Assembly: GCA_036897445.1 (NCBI GenBank)
Contig: JAYMTL010000128.1
Coordinates: 1-53,506 of the forward strand
Source: Pelargonium tetragonum
Lineage: Eukaryota; Streptophyta; Magnoliopsida; Geraniales; Geraniaceae
Direction of reading: 5' to 3'
DNA: 53,506 bases
A program made the translations under genes and the position numbers. Under the pieces are notes generated by a model. It made no database searches and had not been told where the DNA came from. It saw only the letters and a list, made by a program, of their open reading frames with translations. This document shows positions 1 through 14,000 of the stretch, piece by piece. The stretch's first letter is position 1. Every line of letters starts with the position of its first letter.

Positions 1-100
1 GGATACAATAAAAAAGAGTCTAGAGCTCATAAGGCTTTTAAGAATAAACGGGGCTTACAGAGTTTGGAAGTCTGCTAATAATATAGCTTAATAAATAAGT

Positions 101-242
101 ATAAGCAAAGGAAAAGTTTCCCAAATAGTGGGGAATAAAAGAACCTAATATTCATTTTTTACAAATTATGTTGTGCAGTATAGGTCAAGTTTTCGGGGCC
201 TGAAAGTTAACAGGGTTTAAGACCGGGAAAGATAAGAAGTCT
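101..242 (+). repeat. Diverged dispersed repeat, copy A (pairs with 37101-37226)
   Basis: This stretch aligns in the same orientation with 37101-37226. Shared blocks in the same order are GAAAAGTTTC, AGAACC, TTTTTA.AAATT.TGTT.TGCAGTAT, then AAAGTTAACA and GGTTTAAGACC separated by one base. By eye the identity is about 65-70 percent with several small gaps, which implies an old duplication. Near the 3' end, 211-227 (CAGGG, loop TTTAAGA, CCGGG) looks like a degraded tRNA T-arm, and the other copy has a better-paired version. I see no open frame. The element could be a tRNA-containing duplication or an unknown structured RNA; its true ends are unclear. Confidence 0.6.
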
Positions 243-275
243 AGATAAGTAGAAATAAGACAAGGGAAAGTCCAT

Positions 276-1896
276 ACCCATATTCTAGGAGTTTACTTAA
301 AGATATCAAGAAGGTTACAAGCAAGAAAAGTCTAGCTTCTGGGTTTTAAGAATAAGATACAGCAGAGGCAAGAGCTTGTCTCTTGTTCCTAGGTTTCCGA
401 TTCTTAAGTTTAAAGAAAAAAGACATTCTAGTATGACTTTTACCATACTTTAGGGCCCAGTTTCTTTCTCGTTAAGGCTTAACATTTGACATCTTACTCC
501 ATTTCTATTCCTTCCTGGGCTTAGCTCCTCTATAGTATTCCAAGGGCTACAGAAAGCAAGTGCAGGTAGTACAAAGACTAAGTTGGCTGTCATAATGTAT
601 GTAGGTATACTCAATACACTATATCTTTCCCTCCCTGCGGATGCCTGCAGTCGGTAAGACTCTCTAGCTCTATTTCCCTAAAAGGAAAGGTTTTAAAAGG
701 AAGTTTCTTCAGTTTACGGTAAGGAGAGTCGTAGAGAACTAAAGCCATGGGTTTAGAAAAAGTAGATTGGATGTAGAGCTAAAGAAGTGTTCTTTAGGAG
801 GGTTTATTGACTTTAAAGGTAAATCTTAGGCCAGTCTTACGGAGGAGTTCAAGTAGAAATGAGTTATTGGAGCTCCAAGTACAAGTTTTGACTTAAAAAG
901 GGATTGGGATTCTAATAAGAAATTGCGGAAGTTTGTTGCACTTTTTATTGAAGGTAACTGAAAGGGAAGGAATGTCTCCTATCGAAAATCAAGAAGTCAA
1001 GTGGAAATCTGATGGTTTATCTTTTCTTATCCGGAATCATTACAGCATAGAAGCATCCTGAAGAAATTTTCTTAAAGCAAAGTAAGAAAGGTTGGCTACC
1101 ACTTCTTTGTACTTTTGTAAACCTATCCTTCTCTCGGCCTTGTTGTGTCAATCTCCTTAAAGGGATTTCAGTTTAAGTGAATGTCCTCATTTTTTTATGT
1201 TACGAGAGTTATCTTTCCGCTTTAATTAACGAGATAGGAATTGTTTTATTTAATTTATAAGTAAGGGAAGCTTTGAAATAAAATGGAATAAATGTATAAG
1301 AAATCGAACGCAAAGTCAATCTATAAAACCTAAGGGAATCCGACGAGTTAAAATAATCTGAGCACAGTAATTCATTTAACGCAAGGAAATGTTCGTACAA
1401 AAAATCTTTTCTAATTATTTATTCTACTATTCTGATATTTTGACTCCGAAACGGGAGACTTCTACCCGCGGAGAATTTTTGGGTATAACATATTATAAAT
1501 TCTGCTTTCTTGTAGAAGATATAACTAAAAAGCTAAATATTAAGTATAGAAGTTTCCCTGGAGCTTTGATCCTCAAGTTTTCTGTACTAGATTTTAGATT
1601 TGAGCGGAAAAAGGAAGAAATCTTATAAACCTACTAAACTTCCGACCCGTTAAATATAAAGCACACTCTTTTTAGAGTTGTATACCTAATACAAAACTTT
1701 GCTTACACTGAATTTTAGGCAAAGCCCAATCTTGTCTTGAAACCCAAAAACTTTTATTCAACTTTACTGGAAGACTTTTTTTAAAAAAGCATAAATTTAA
1801 AGTCAAATTAAATACTTAAATAGAAAGAAAGATATAAAAGCTTTAAATCTACCCACCGAATCCATTATCTTTTCTTACCGAAGATTTTGAACAAGA
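276..1896. other. Non-coding stretch, nothing recognised
   Basis: AT-rich sequence with stops in all frames. It contains one GGGCCC cluster (453-458) and a 12-bp palindrome TTGGAGCTCCAA (868-879). No gene, tRNA or clear repeat is visible. Confidence 0.6.
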
Positions 1897-1969
1897 GTCT
1901 ATAACAAATCCTAGATAGAGCAAAGCAGCCTAATAAGAATTGTCACAGGTTCGAATCCTGTTGATATAG
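1897..1969 (+). pseudogene. tRNA-like fossil with an intact T-arm, identity unknown
   Basis: The T-arm at 1945-1961 is perfect: ACAGG, loop TTCGAAT, CCTGT. A GAGC motif just upstream could be the 3' side of a D-stem. The presumed acceptor strands do not pair and no convincing five-base-pair anticodon stem can be drawn, so this does not look like a working tRNA. Similarity in the TAATAAG.AATTGTC region to lysine- or isoleucine-type tRNAs is too weak to name it. It may be a decayed gene, or a sequence kept only as a tRNA-shaped processing signal. Confidence 0.4.
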
Positions 1970-4900
1970 TAAAAATTTCCCTTAATAAAGGTTTTTTCTA
2001 GGTAGGAAGTTTCTACAAAATAAAGTGCTTCAAAGTTATAGGGTACTCCTAAAAAGAGAAGGAGTCCCCTGCTTGTATAGATAGCTTGTTTAAAAAATGA
2101 CAATTTCCTATAACCCTACAAACCGGAACTCCTCTATTTAAAGCAATTCCTAAACCTTGTAAGAAAGAAAGCTCCCAGTCTCCTTTTTTTAGGACTCAGG
2201 ACTAAACTTTCCACAGAAAATCCTTTCTACAGTCTAAAAAATTTTAATGATTCTATAGAATTGTTCTTCTTTTGTAAGAACATATCCATAACTCCCCGCA
2301 TAAAAGGAAAATCCTGCTTTTAAGAAAAGAAGAATCTCACAAAATTGCTTATAAAAGAAAAGAGTAGGCTGCGCAAAGGAAGTTAACTAGGTTTCCCTCT
2401 ACAAGTTTACGAGGATACGTTTACCATAAAATTAAGGAATTCAAGAGACAACTCAAGTTTATATAGTTTATTGCGAAAACTACTAGAATTACCTTGTTCG
2501 TAAAAGCATAAGTTTGAGCATTGCTATAGTAAAGAGAAGGATATTTTCTAAAAATTCAAGTATAAATAGAACTTCTAGTTAGTAAGCCGGGATAAGGTTT
2601 ATAATGTTAAGTGGGGTTCCCCCTATTAAAATAAGGAGTCTAAAAAGAAGAAATATTCGGGGTTTTACTTAGATTAGAATTGCCCCATTAAATGAACACG
2701 TAATTTGCTCTTGAAATGGATGCCCTTATTTATACATGCTTTCCTTAAGTGTCAAGAACAAGGAAACAATAACACAGCGAGCAGAAGCCTATAAACCCAA
2801 AATTTAACACATCCGGACCCATGAACAAAGACATTCTATGAAAAAAGATCGGGCTCTCGCCCTTGAGTTTCTAATTCTTGTTAAAAAAGAGAGCTCTTTA
2901 GCTAGGAATCTTACTTAAAAAAGGTGTAGTACAGAGTCTCTAATTTGTACTCTTTTACTCTCTATAGAGGTGTCATTCCTATAAAATGGGTATTCTCATT
3001 AAGATTTATTAGAGTTCTTGTATTTTTAAACTAGTCTTAGATTTGCTTTAAAGATTCGTTATAGAGTTTTTCTGCTCAACTACCAAGGGTAAGATTTCAT
3101 TTAGGAGTCAGGAATCCTTAGGAGTAGTTGTTCTATTGTACTAAAATATGGGACTTATTCTTTCAAATAAAATAGCAAATTCCTAATAATGAGAGTGTTT
3201 AGAAAGGGAAACCTGAGAAGCTGAAATTGCGAATCCCCCTTTGCTAAGACCTTATTAATTAGATTTGCCCTGAATTCCAATTGGATATCGTGAGCAACAA
3301 CAACAGGCATGGGCTCTCGATCGGTTTCTTCCAAGAATATAATACGGAATTTCTTTTCAATGGTATATTGATATGGCTGTCCATCCAACTAACTACCTTA
3401 TAAGATAAGTATTGTGTAACATCTATATATCTTACTCAAGCTAGCACTCTTTATGAAGAAAAGATTTAGTCTATAAATCTCGTAGGTTTACATCTCAGGG
3501 CCCCTAATAAAATCTCTTTATTTACCGGGCACCCCTTGTATAGCTAAGAAACAACAAATATAGCATTCTGGGTTTACTCACCTTAATACTCACTTATGTT
3601 TAACGAGGGGTCTTGTCGCAGGAGGTCTAGTAATGCGAATTCCTTTGCTTTTTGAGGATCCTCGTATAATTTGTTAGTTTGCCTTTCAAAACCTTGTTGG
3701 TTAACTAAATCTTGTTTGTAAAATTAGAGTACCCTCCTAAAAGAACAACGGATAACTCACGGGCTTGCGACTATTTCTATATAATATAAAGATAGAATTT
3801 CATTTTACGAGAACATAGCTTTCAATTGAACTGAGTTATCCCTGAATTTCCTAGTCTTGTTGTTGCTATTGAAAAAGTTAGTGGAAAAGAGTTCTTGATT
3901 TAACTTAGAGAATTTTTACACTATCAAAAAGGATGATTATTGTAGCCTCAATGAGGTAATAGAGTTTTATTACGAAGATTGTAATCAGTCGAATTCAAAA
4001 AAGATAATCTTCTATAAGAATCCCCTTAGAATTCCTGGGTCACAGGAAAAAACCTAAGCTTAAAGTTTTACTTCGTTCATGTGCATAGAAAAAGGGTATA
4101 ATCAAAGATACGAGCTATTTAGTTAACTGTATTTACTTCATGAAAACTACTAAGCTAAAAAAATCCTGTATATGGGGGTGTAGAATTTTGATATTTCAAG
4201 CTTTGAACAAGAGTTTCCTTGAATTTTGTGAGCTTATGATTAGGCCTTTTGATTACAAGAGAAGTCTCATTACTAAAATAATTAATAACTTTCCGCTGAG
4301 TATAGGAATAGAGTTACTTGAAAAAGTTCTTTCTCGAGGCTGCTTGTACTGGATTGTGAATAAAGCTTTTAAAGCACTAATGCGGGCATGGAATATAAGC
4401 AGGTCATAAGCAAATGAAACCCTAAGAGTAGGTCCAAAATTCTACCAAATATAGTATAGCCTAACAAGGCTTTTTACTGAAGATTTGAAAAGGGCCTCAA
4501 AATCCTTAAATGTACAACGAGGTACCTAAAAACGCGATAAATGAAAGGAATCTATATAAACGACTTTAACTATTGCCGAATTTTTCTTCTAATATTTTAA
4601 AGGGAATCTCACATAAAGAGCGTAAGGAGGGGCGCATATTCCTTGAGTCGCTGCTTTTCTATTTTGACAAGGGTTCTCAACGAGTAAGAGGTGAGTGGGT
4701 CCTTGAGAGTTTTCCTAAAAAAATTCTGTATTCCTAACATTTGTTTGTATTCTTTTCGGTTCTACAGGAAAGTAGAAATCTCGTGTATCCGGGAACTTAA
4801 GAGGAGCCCGGTCGAGAGTGGAGGTTAACAAAACAAAAGGGGGTGTCTCCCCAGGGATTCCCATGGCTTAAAAACTCTACTGAATCCGTTTCTTGTAACT

Positions 4901-7900
4901 CATATACAAGGGGAGGCTCTTTCTCAAAATTATATAAATAAAGCTGGATTAGCAAGAAAGATAATTTAGTAAGTCGGCTAAAATACAAAATTCTTGTGAG
5001 TTTGGGGTGTAATAAAGAAATTCGCGAAAAAAGACCCGAAAAGGGGGCCCCTATAAAGCCTCCTTAGACTTTACTTTACCTTTGTTCCACTAGGGTCTCG
5101 CATAGATGCAGGCTCAGATTCTTAGTCTATATTTATTAATCCTTTGAATGCAGTGAAATTTCGTGCTCTGTTATATTATATAAGGTACGTTTTAACTTCT
5201 CCGATTTCTAAAGTTTAGGTCTTATTCCCTCGCTAGCTAAAGGACCCAATCTTCATTTTATACTCATAAAGGAAGCCTAAGTTTAGCATATTATTAAGTA
5301 CTTTAGTTACTCATTTAAGAGGTTCCCTATTTTTAGAGTTCTATTACTCTTTTATAGGATAGGGGTACATAAGTTGTTAAGTAAGCCAGCAACACAAGGA
5401 AAGCTTGCTTGTTTTATTCGACTTTTTGATACTCTTAATCTTAATACCAAGACCCAAGCTACACTAGACTGACTTTTAGGAGCGGAGCCCCGTACCCCTA
5501 TTTACTTAAAGTAATTCAAATTCTACTTTACCTTGGTTGAAATAAACGGAATAGTCCCGATTTGATAGATAATTCTATAGACCTTAAGGGCTCTCCCTTA
5601 ATAAGGACAAATGTCAAACCCCGGGAAGAAAAGGACCTTATAAAGGCAAAATACTCTCACGCAGGTAAATTCTATTTAGTTTTACTGGAATCTTTATGAT
5701 CGACCTTTCCTAGAGGGTTACCTATAAACTTCTATATATATTCTTAAACTTGCCCCCCTTTGTTAAAAGTGGGCTCCTCACTCGGGTTATCCCCAATTCT
5801 TAACCTTAAACTTTAAAGCTTCATTTTTGTCTTGTAAAAACCAATTGTAAGAGTTTCTATAGATAGAGAGCTTCCTCTTGTCCAGTGCACTTACCGCGGG
5901 TTTCTTTGAGCTTCGTTCCTCACTAAGAGTACTTTTACTCCTGTTTAATGGACGAGGGAAACCCCATTTTTTATAAGACTTTTACTAGTTACTTTGTTAA
6001 GAAGGACCCCCTTAAAAAACTCCCCTTAGGCTCTAAATTCACCTATTTTTGTGTATCCTATACTTCCGAAACCTGCGGCCGGCCTATATCACTTCTTTCT
6101 TCTACGGGTTCTATATACCTCAAAAACAAAACTTATATCTAAAAATTCCTAAGACTTTTTATTCAAAAAGGAAACTCGTACTCCAACCTTTGTGTTATGC
6201 TTGCCATTTCAATGTCAATAAAAAACACGGGTTAAATGAATATAGGCGGCACCTGTATTCTTTAAAATTTGACAGTTAGGGTATCGAATTAAGACAATTC
6301 TGGATACTACGAGATTTATATCAGGTAAGTTAACTCGGGAGCTTTTAGTTCATAGAATAGCCATGGGCCCTTGCGGATTGTATATTAATAAGGTATTTAT
6401 CCAGAAAAATCTTTATAAAAAATTATAGCATTTCTATCTAAGCGATTTCCGTCAAAGGTTTTTGGTTGCTTTATAACTGCAGTTTAGCTGTACTAAAAGG
6501 GATTTTTTATTATATAATTTAATTAGAGATTCTAGGTGCTTAAAGTTTATAGAAAAATATTCGGAATGAGTATTAATAAGTAAATAGAAACCCACCTAAC
6601 AAGGGGCAAAAGAAAAATAGTAGTATAGGGAACTGCCTCATAACTTACCAATTCCTTAACTAAATGTAAGAAAATTTCAGAGCTCTTTTACTTTTAATAA
6701 AGTTCCCGTGCAGCTAACCAAACCAGCTATACTCTAGGTGAAGCTCTATACTAGAATCGAAGTACTGAAAAGAACAGGGATATATTAGGGCTTAGCCTCT
6801 ATCTAATACCCTACATCTCTTAAATTTGTACGAGTTTGACTTTATTCAGCGAAGCTTTATTAATAGGGCGTCCTTTCAAAGGCACAAAACTTTTTATAAG
6901 TAACATACCTAGGAGAGCCCCCTAAACCGAAAAGACAAAGTAAGTAGGAAAAACTTCTAACATCATTCTTGTTGCACTGCCCTTCTATATAATCCTGGAG
7001 TTAAAAAATTTCAAACTATTGGATCCCCTTATTTACATTAATATTTAGGCTAGATTATAAAAGTACCGGAACCCTCTAGGCAACCTTGTCTGTAAAACTT
7101 GAGTATAGTCCCTTGCTTAACGTTGCAGAATAAAAGATATCCGTCAATCAATTTGATAGGAGAACAAACAAGCCCTAACCTGAATTCGAAGTTTAGTACA
7201 AAACATCTGAGCGAAAAAAATAAGATAAGATAGGAAAAAAGACTCCACGTGCTTTACGAATTCTTGAGTAGCAAGTGAGACAGCCCCTGTTTCCATGATT
7301 AACCGACAGGACACTCCTATACTAATTAGTTCTTTTTATTCCCTATTGCGGGGAATTCTCGTACCTTTTCCAATAAAACTTAAATAAGCCTTGTAAATTT
7401 AACAAAAGCTATAAATTTCTTCCTTTCGAATAACAATTAAGAATCTAATCAAGTATACCATTACCCAGAGTGCCTTATTAGTTCTTCTGAGGATAATACC
7501 AAATTTCATTTGATCCCATAAAGGCCACCTCCTAGGCAGGGTTTACTACTTTATTTATTTGAAAGGAAATTTGGTTAGTAGAAAATTCTTTATTTTTGAG
7601 TTAATTCTAGCCTAGCTTATGTAGTACAAGTAATTCTTTATTAAAAGGAGCATGCCTCTGTTCTAGATTTTCTATATAAACTAGTAAGCACTCCCATAGC
7701 CACTTATGATTAAATCTTGCGGAAAGTCTTTCGTGATATTCCACAGAGTATACCGAACACAGAAAAAATCTAAGAATTCTTAAAAATTATCGCGATTGAA
7801 CGCGCCATTCTACGAGCCTGGCAATTGCTGTCCTACTACGGGACCCTTTTTTCTTCTTACCCGACTGCTTTTATTTTACTTTCCAATACGAAAATCCGTT

Positions 7901-8032
7901 AAGTGTCTAGTTACGTATGATCTTGGCCTTGTTTTTCTTAACTATGAAAAGGACTTGAACTCGTGCGCGACCCCTCGGGTATACCTTGATTTAACGAACG
8001 TAAGCTTGATTAAAATGGGAAGCCTTTTAAAT
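1970..8032. other. Long non-coding stretch with GC clusters and short palindromes
   Basis: No gene is recognised in these six kilobases. The stretch holds GGGCCC clusters at 3498-3503, 5045-5050 and 6365-6370, a GGGGTTCCCC mini-hairpin near 2614, a 7-bp hairpin TTAAGGG/CCCTTAA near 5584-5601, and 10-bp palindromes GAGGATCCTC (3655-3664) and ACTAATTAGT (7321-7330). Open frames of up to 89 codons occur but resemble no mitochondrial protein. Confidence 0.55.
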
Positions 8033-8076
8033 ATAACATGAAGTCCCCTTTATTTCATTTCAAGACTTCATGTTAT
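8033..8076. repeat. Perfect 13-bp inverted repeat (hairpin)
   Basis: ATAACATGAAGTC at 8033-8045 is the exact reverse complement of GACTTCATGTTAT at 8064-8076, leaving an 18-base loop. A 13-bp perfect stem at this spacing is unlikely by chance in 53 kb of this composition (my rough estimate is a few percent). No gene lies next to it. It could be an RNA 3'-end stabilising hairpin, a recombination product or the relic of a small mobile palindrome. Confidence 0.75.
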
Positions 8077-11000
8077 TAAATAGGTATCTCTAAATATGTT
8101 ATACAAGTCTTCAATCTTTTTCTACTTACGTTTAAGACCTAAAACCGATACAAAAGAGTACTCCAAGTAATGTACAATACAGAGTTCACAAGAGTTTTTG
8201 TACGGTATCCTTAGTAGTTATCCTAAAGACAACATTTCTTACTCCAGTCACAGAAGTGTTAGATTATACCTTACCCACGGAAGGGCCTTGCTAGTTATTT
8301 CTAAGTCTATAGGATACCAAAACTTTTATCGGCCAAGAGATTCTATGATATAAATTGTTGTACTAAAAACTAAAATAAAGCATTTTTTCCCAAGTTACCG
8401 GACCCGTACTTTAGAATAAAAGAATTAAAAAGAAAGTAAATCAAATAGGTGTTTCCGCTTAGTCTTTTTTAACAACTTCGAGCACCATAAAGCGCAAAAA
8501 CGGGTAGAATATTCAATTCAATCTAGTTTTAGTTGTTTATTTAGAATTGGTCCTAGATTAAAAAAGCTCTGTGATAACACACTTATTTATTTACAATACC
8601 TGTGGTGGTTAGAAGTAGAAGCTTTTTTATAGGTGCAATATAACAAAATATTAATGGAAAGCCCGGGGTTTAACTTTAAAAAGGAGTTCTTTTAACCTTT
8701 CTGGACAAGAGTATACTTTTATGATAAGTGTCCTAGAGACCCAGTAATACGAGGAATAAAAAAAATTCATACTTTGTGGAAGTCCTAGAAAAAGGGCTTG
8801 CATTATATAACACCTCGCTTACGGGAAAGGGGATTTCTTACGAGATTTTTCCTTTAATTAATAATTGAAATCTGCTGTAACATAAACATATAAGCGTCGG
8901 TTGATATATATAATAGGGGTTTAGCCTTTTCTCTATTTTAACCTTAAATTCTACTGGAAAGAGGTAGAAATCTTGTAATGATAAATTTAACATCCCCCAA
9001 ACCCCAAACTCTTTCTTAGCTGCCAAACTGCTCATTCCTAGCCCTGATTATTATACTAAACAAACAGGGTAAAAGTCAAAACCCACCTATATCAATAAAG
9101 AAAGCTCTGCAAAACCTGATAGTCAATACCCTACCGAAGCCCCTCTCTAAAAACAAGCCTAAATACCACCAACTCGGTTACACTTTATTACCTAATATTC
9201 GTTTACATGACTCCTTTTGAAAGCCCTTATATATAATAGAGTAGCTTCTAGAATAGTCAGTTGGGAAAACTCCAGAAACCCTTGAATTTAATAGATAGCC
9301 ATTTTTTGTAACAAGGGAGGCCCGTAAAAACAAGATTAGAAACTTAAAATTACCCAGTTATCACCAGTAAAGCCGGTATCTTGAAATAAATAAAGGAATA
9401 GCAAACTTTAAGGGGCGTTGCCTTAGTCTATTATGCAGTGAGAGGAAGTCCAAATCAAGGTTGTCGATTTTAGATGTAAAGGAATGTTGGATGCTTCCCC
9501 AGTTTGTATATTAATTCAATTTCTTTTTAGGCTTTAAGCGCATTTAGGAAGGCCCGCCCTTTTACCACAACAGAAAAGGGGTACGTTTTACAGTTAAGTA
9601 TTGAGGGGTTTTATAATATTAATTTCTCAGTTTTCTGTACTCCTAAGTTACAGTATCCCGAGAAACAGAGCCAAGATATAGAGAAATAGCGTGCCGTGCT
9701 TCTTTTTCTTTTCCTTAACGCATCCTTTCACTATTTAGTAGAGTCCGTCCGGTTGAGTATTACGTAACTAGTTTTACCACTAAGTTTTCAAATCTGTTCT
9801 ATATGTTCTATATTAAAACAGCGCATACTACTCAGCTTTTTCTTTACTTTATATTTATATAAAGGGAATCTGATATTATAAAATAGATAATGAAATCTTG
9901 GTTTTTCGAGGTTTAAGGTCCTGGAGCCTACATTTCTTGTGTCATTTTTATAGTTTCTATGTTGAGGAGGCTCTCTATAGTTAATACAGTTAAGTAAGGT
10001 GCAAAGGAAACGCGGGAGTATCGCTTCTAAAGAACTCGCGCCCCCTTTAGGTAAGGCTTATACTAGAAAGTTGGAGTCAAAATACAAGTTAAAAAGTACA
10101 ACAAAAGAAAATGTTATAACCAGCCCTATACGCTGTGCCTCCACAAAGCCTATAATTAGGTATCCTGCTTTCTTTCCTTTCTAAGGAAAGGACTCAATTT
10201 CATTCCTTTTTGTAACCCGGAATCCTTGCTACTTTTAAGTACTAATAGATAAATCCCCTGTTTTTCTCCTAGTTTTAGATACCCTTTTCCGAAGTGCCTC
10301 TAATACACGATATTATAAAATGCAAAGGAACTTAGCGTATCAAAAAGTTTTCTATCGGAAGGAATGTAAAATCCTTTTTAGAACTATACCAACCCTGTAA
10401 CTAGGTGCTCTTTCGTAGCTTTTCAACAAAAAAGTGTGTCGGGAAAATCTACTTAAAATCTTAAAAGCGTTTCTTAATTACATTACCTCCTTATCAATAT
10501 CTCATTTTGAAAGCGTGCTTTAGAGACCACCCCGTACTGTATAACATAGGATATGCAGGCACATAATATGTATGTAATTGGATTTTGATTATAATGCAAA
10601 TAGAAGTTCAAATGAGAGGAATTCCCTTTTCTGCTATATTAAACGTAACTAGACTCCCTTTTATCAATTTTTCTATACTAAAGATCTACTCTTTTCTTTA
10701 TTTAAATCTTACCTGACCCTTACTAGTGAAAATGCAGTCGCTTTGAGTTCATTGCTGCTCGTATTACCAAGGACCTTCCTCAGAATATGACAATCTAAAA
10801 TTTTGTGTCATAGTTTACATATAAGTACTGGATTCTGTTTAGCACAAATCTAGAATTTTTAGAAATTGAGTAGATAGAGCCCCTTTAATATTTATGAAGG
10901 CCCCCTTTTCCCAGGGCCCATTAAGAGAAGTACGATTCTTAAAAAGTGTAATACCCTTTAGGAATGCTATAATATTTAGCACCAGTGAGTATACTTTAAT

Positions 11001-14000
11001 TTAAAGAGATACCTTAAGTCTAAAAAGAGAGATCACTTTTAGTATAAATATAATAGAGGTTCTCCTTTTTTTTCCATCGATTCCACGTCTCTTTCTTAAT
11101 TAAGTAATTTGACCACCCGAAATCTTCTTTATACCCAAAGAGTTGCTGACTAACAAAAATAAATAAAGCTAAAAAAGAAACCAAATATCCCGAAACTCTA
11201 ACTATAGCTAAGGCATTGTCTTGAAAAAGTACTCATTCTTCTTTAATTGATTGGAAATCCCGTAAATGAGAGACCCCCCTTTTTTTATTATTACTTTTTT
11301 GCGAAGTAGAGTGCTCCTTTAAATAAGTCAAATTATCCTTTATAAGGATGGGTATACAAAATACTAGATTTTCTTCTATTCTCTCACCCAGTCCCCGTTT
11401 TCTTGCAAAAAGACTTGTAAAGCAGTCCCTTATTTATAGTTAATAGTTAGGAAGAAAAATCCAGATACTAAACAAATAAACCTAGTATTTAGACATGATG
11501 TGTACAACTCGTAGGGAATTCTCATAAAAATGAAAGTACCCAGACCCGCCTCCTCTAGAGAAACAAGTATAACTTATCGGCAGTCTAGCTTGTATAAATA
11601 ATATCTACTTTAATTTGATATACTACCCAATATCAAGCAAAAAATTTATGAGAATTTCAAAAAAGAATTTTTATCGGGAAATTTTAAGGTTTAAGTGATA
11701 CTTCAATTATTATGATTCTTAACATATTATTCCTTACAGAGCTTTGGGATACCTGTCAGTTACTAACGTGAGTACAAGATTTTCGTGCACCTCACAGGTT
11801 GGATAGTTTCTTACATTTTTTGACAGATAAGATTTGAAAGGGTAGACCACAAAGAGGTAAAGAGCCTTAAATTTCAAAATGACCTCTCTTCGAAATAGAT
11901 ATAGGATCAGATTCCCTAAACAGTATATCCTTATGTCTATCTCTCTAAAAAGTAATTAGGTACTAATAAAGGAAACTTGTTAAGGTTCCCAGCGGTTTGA
12001 TTAGATTTTTGGGATTATATAAAGAGCTCCCGTTGCTCAATATAAACTAGAAGAAAGGTAATTGCAACTAAACTATGATTGTTCGATTGCTTGTAATTTA
12101 ATAAGTAATTCAAACAAGGAACAAATGAATAAACAACTTCTTACGAAAGTAGACCTTATCCTTGAGTTTTTAAAGCTTTTAAGTTGGTTTATGAAATTAT
12201 TCAGTTACTATAAGAATTAAGAATATCCCCGGTAAGCGGGATACCCCTACGACCTATTAAACCTAGAAAAGTTTTTGTTCTTTGCAATATTCGGGACTCG
12301 TTTAAGCTTATACAAACTCATTTATCTCAAAAAGCTGGTTCTCTTTTTAGTAGTATCTCGTTAACATTTTAACAAGATGTACTTAATAAAAAGCACCTGG
12401 AATTATAATATTTATAGAGTAAACTCAGAGTCCTTACAAGCTAAAAAGATATACTTCTATCTTTCTTTTAAGTGTAATTAGGCTCGCTATAGTTTTCTAT
12501 TTATATATAATAGAGAATTCGCTCAGCTATTTAATCTCCTTTAATCTTTTTCTTTCCGTCAAACTTAAACAGCTACTTTATTGTATAGGTTTTCTCCTCT
12601 GAATGTACTTTAATAAGTAAAAGTGTATGACTTAGAACTTAAGGCACTTTGCTAGGATAGAGATACTGGCACCCTTCTGAAGTAAATATATACCCCTATT
12701 AAAGAATTCTGTGCGAAATAGCTCTGAGAATAATTGTGCGTGTTTTAAATTTTAAAGTAGTACTCCTAGAGAAGCCGACTTTTATGAAAAACTCTAGTAA
12801 ACCGTGTTAAAAATTTTTAAGACATAAGTGTACGCTTCTAAAGAGAGCTTCCTATCAAACAGAAGGAGTCAAAATTAAGACATAGCTTGAAGAATAGAAT
12901 GTACAATTCCAGTTCTGCTACTTACTGATATAGAAAATAGAAATGCCTTAAGGCAAATCTGGTAGCTTGAGAAACCCTGGAGTTAGCTTATAAAACTCCC
13001 GTAAATCGTAAATAAAGTCAAAGCTCCCAAGGCGGTAATACGCCGAGTTTGTATTTTTATTCCGTGGTACAAGAACTCCGGTTTTTATAAAGGATTTACC
13101 TGGGAGGTCAGGCTAAGAATTTTAGAGGAGCTAAGGGGATAATGACTTTTTTCTATGAATTCTATTAATTAAGGTATATAGTTATAGTTAAAGCTTTAGT
13201 TAGGACAATTCCTCAATCTGCTTTTATCATTAACAGAAGGATAGAAACCTTATAAAGCAGATAATCATTCTTCCCAACAGCAGCGTAGCGGAGGGAGGTA
13301 ATGTAATTAATAGTGTAATGAGTATACCTACTTACATATAGCCAGCACCAACAAGAAATTTCACTTTACTTATTGGAAATTCTGGACTTTCTTTAGCTCT
13401 ACTATTATCTTAATTTGCTAAACTTTTCTTAATACCCGGTTTACTGACTTCTTTCTTCTGCATGACTTAATTTCTTTATATTTAGGGAGCTTTAAGAGAC
13501 CTTAAGGAAAATAACTTTCTTAGGACTACACCTAATCCCTTATAAAAGAATAGGATATAGTACTTAAACAAAAAAGCTTTTTAGATAAACTGACTTCATT
13601 GTTAACATTAGGGCAATCCTCTTTTCTCAGAAACCCCGAGTAGGAAAACGGCTTCCTTTTCCCTGCCTCGACACTACTAGCCCAAATAAGAAGTTACTAT
13701 CTAGAATGTCTTTTCGGGAGTTTAGAGACCTCTAAATATGTGGGACCTTACTTTTTTCGATTCCCTAGAAAAGTAGAGGTTAGGCTTAAAGGAGTCCTGG
13801 CGAGGGAAAGCACCAACTGCCCGATAGAGGAATTCCTAAGATCTAGGAATAACCAGCTTGCAAATACCTAGAGCTGTTATTAGAAACAATTTGACTTGTT
13901 TCAACTAAGAGAAAGAGAGGGAATACTAATACACTACTGACAAAGACAAGAACTACGAGAAGAACGTGGAACTCCAATCAATTCAAGCTATTTATGTATA

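Noticed and set aside
3155-3388. 77-codon minus-strand frame with a charged, protein-like translation
   Set aside because: It begins at TTG directly after a stop, with no ATG at its start, and matches no mitochondrial protein I know.
7945-7990. GGACTTGAACTCGTGCGCGACC as a minus-strand tRNA
   Set aside because: The T-loop is present but the T-stem pairs poorly and no anticodon or acceptor arm can be drawn.
13031-13050. GGCGGTAATACGCCGAG resembling the small-subunit rRNA 530 loop
   Set aside because: Only about nine bases match and the flanks do not continue as rRNA; it forms a simple GGCG/CGCC hairpin instead.
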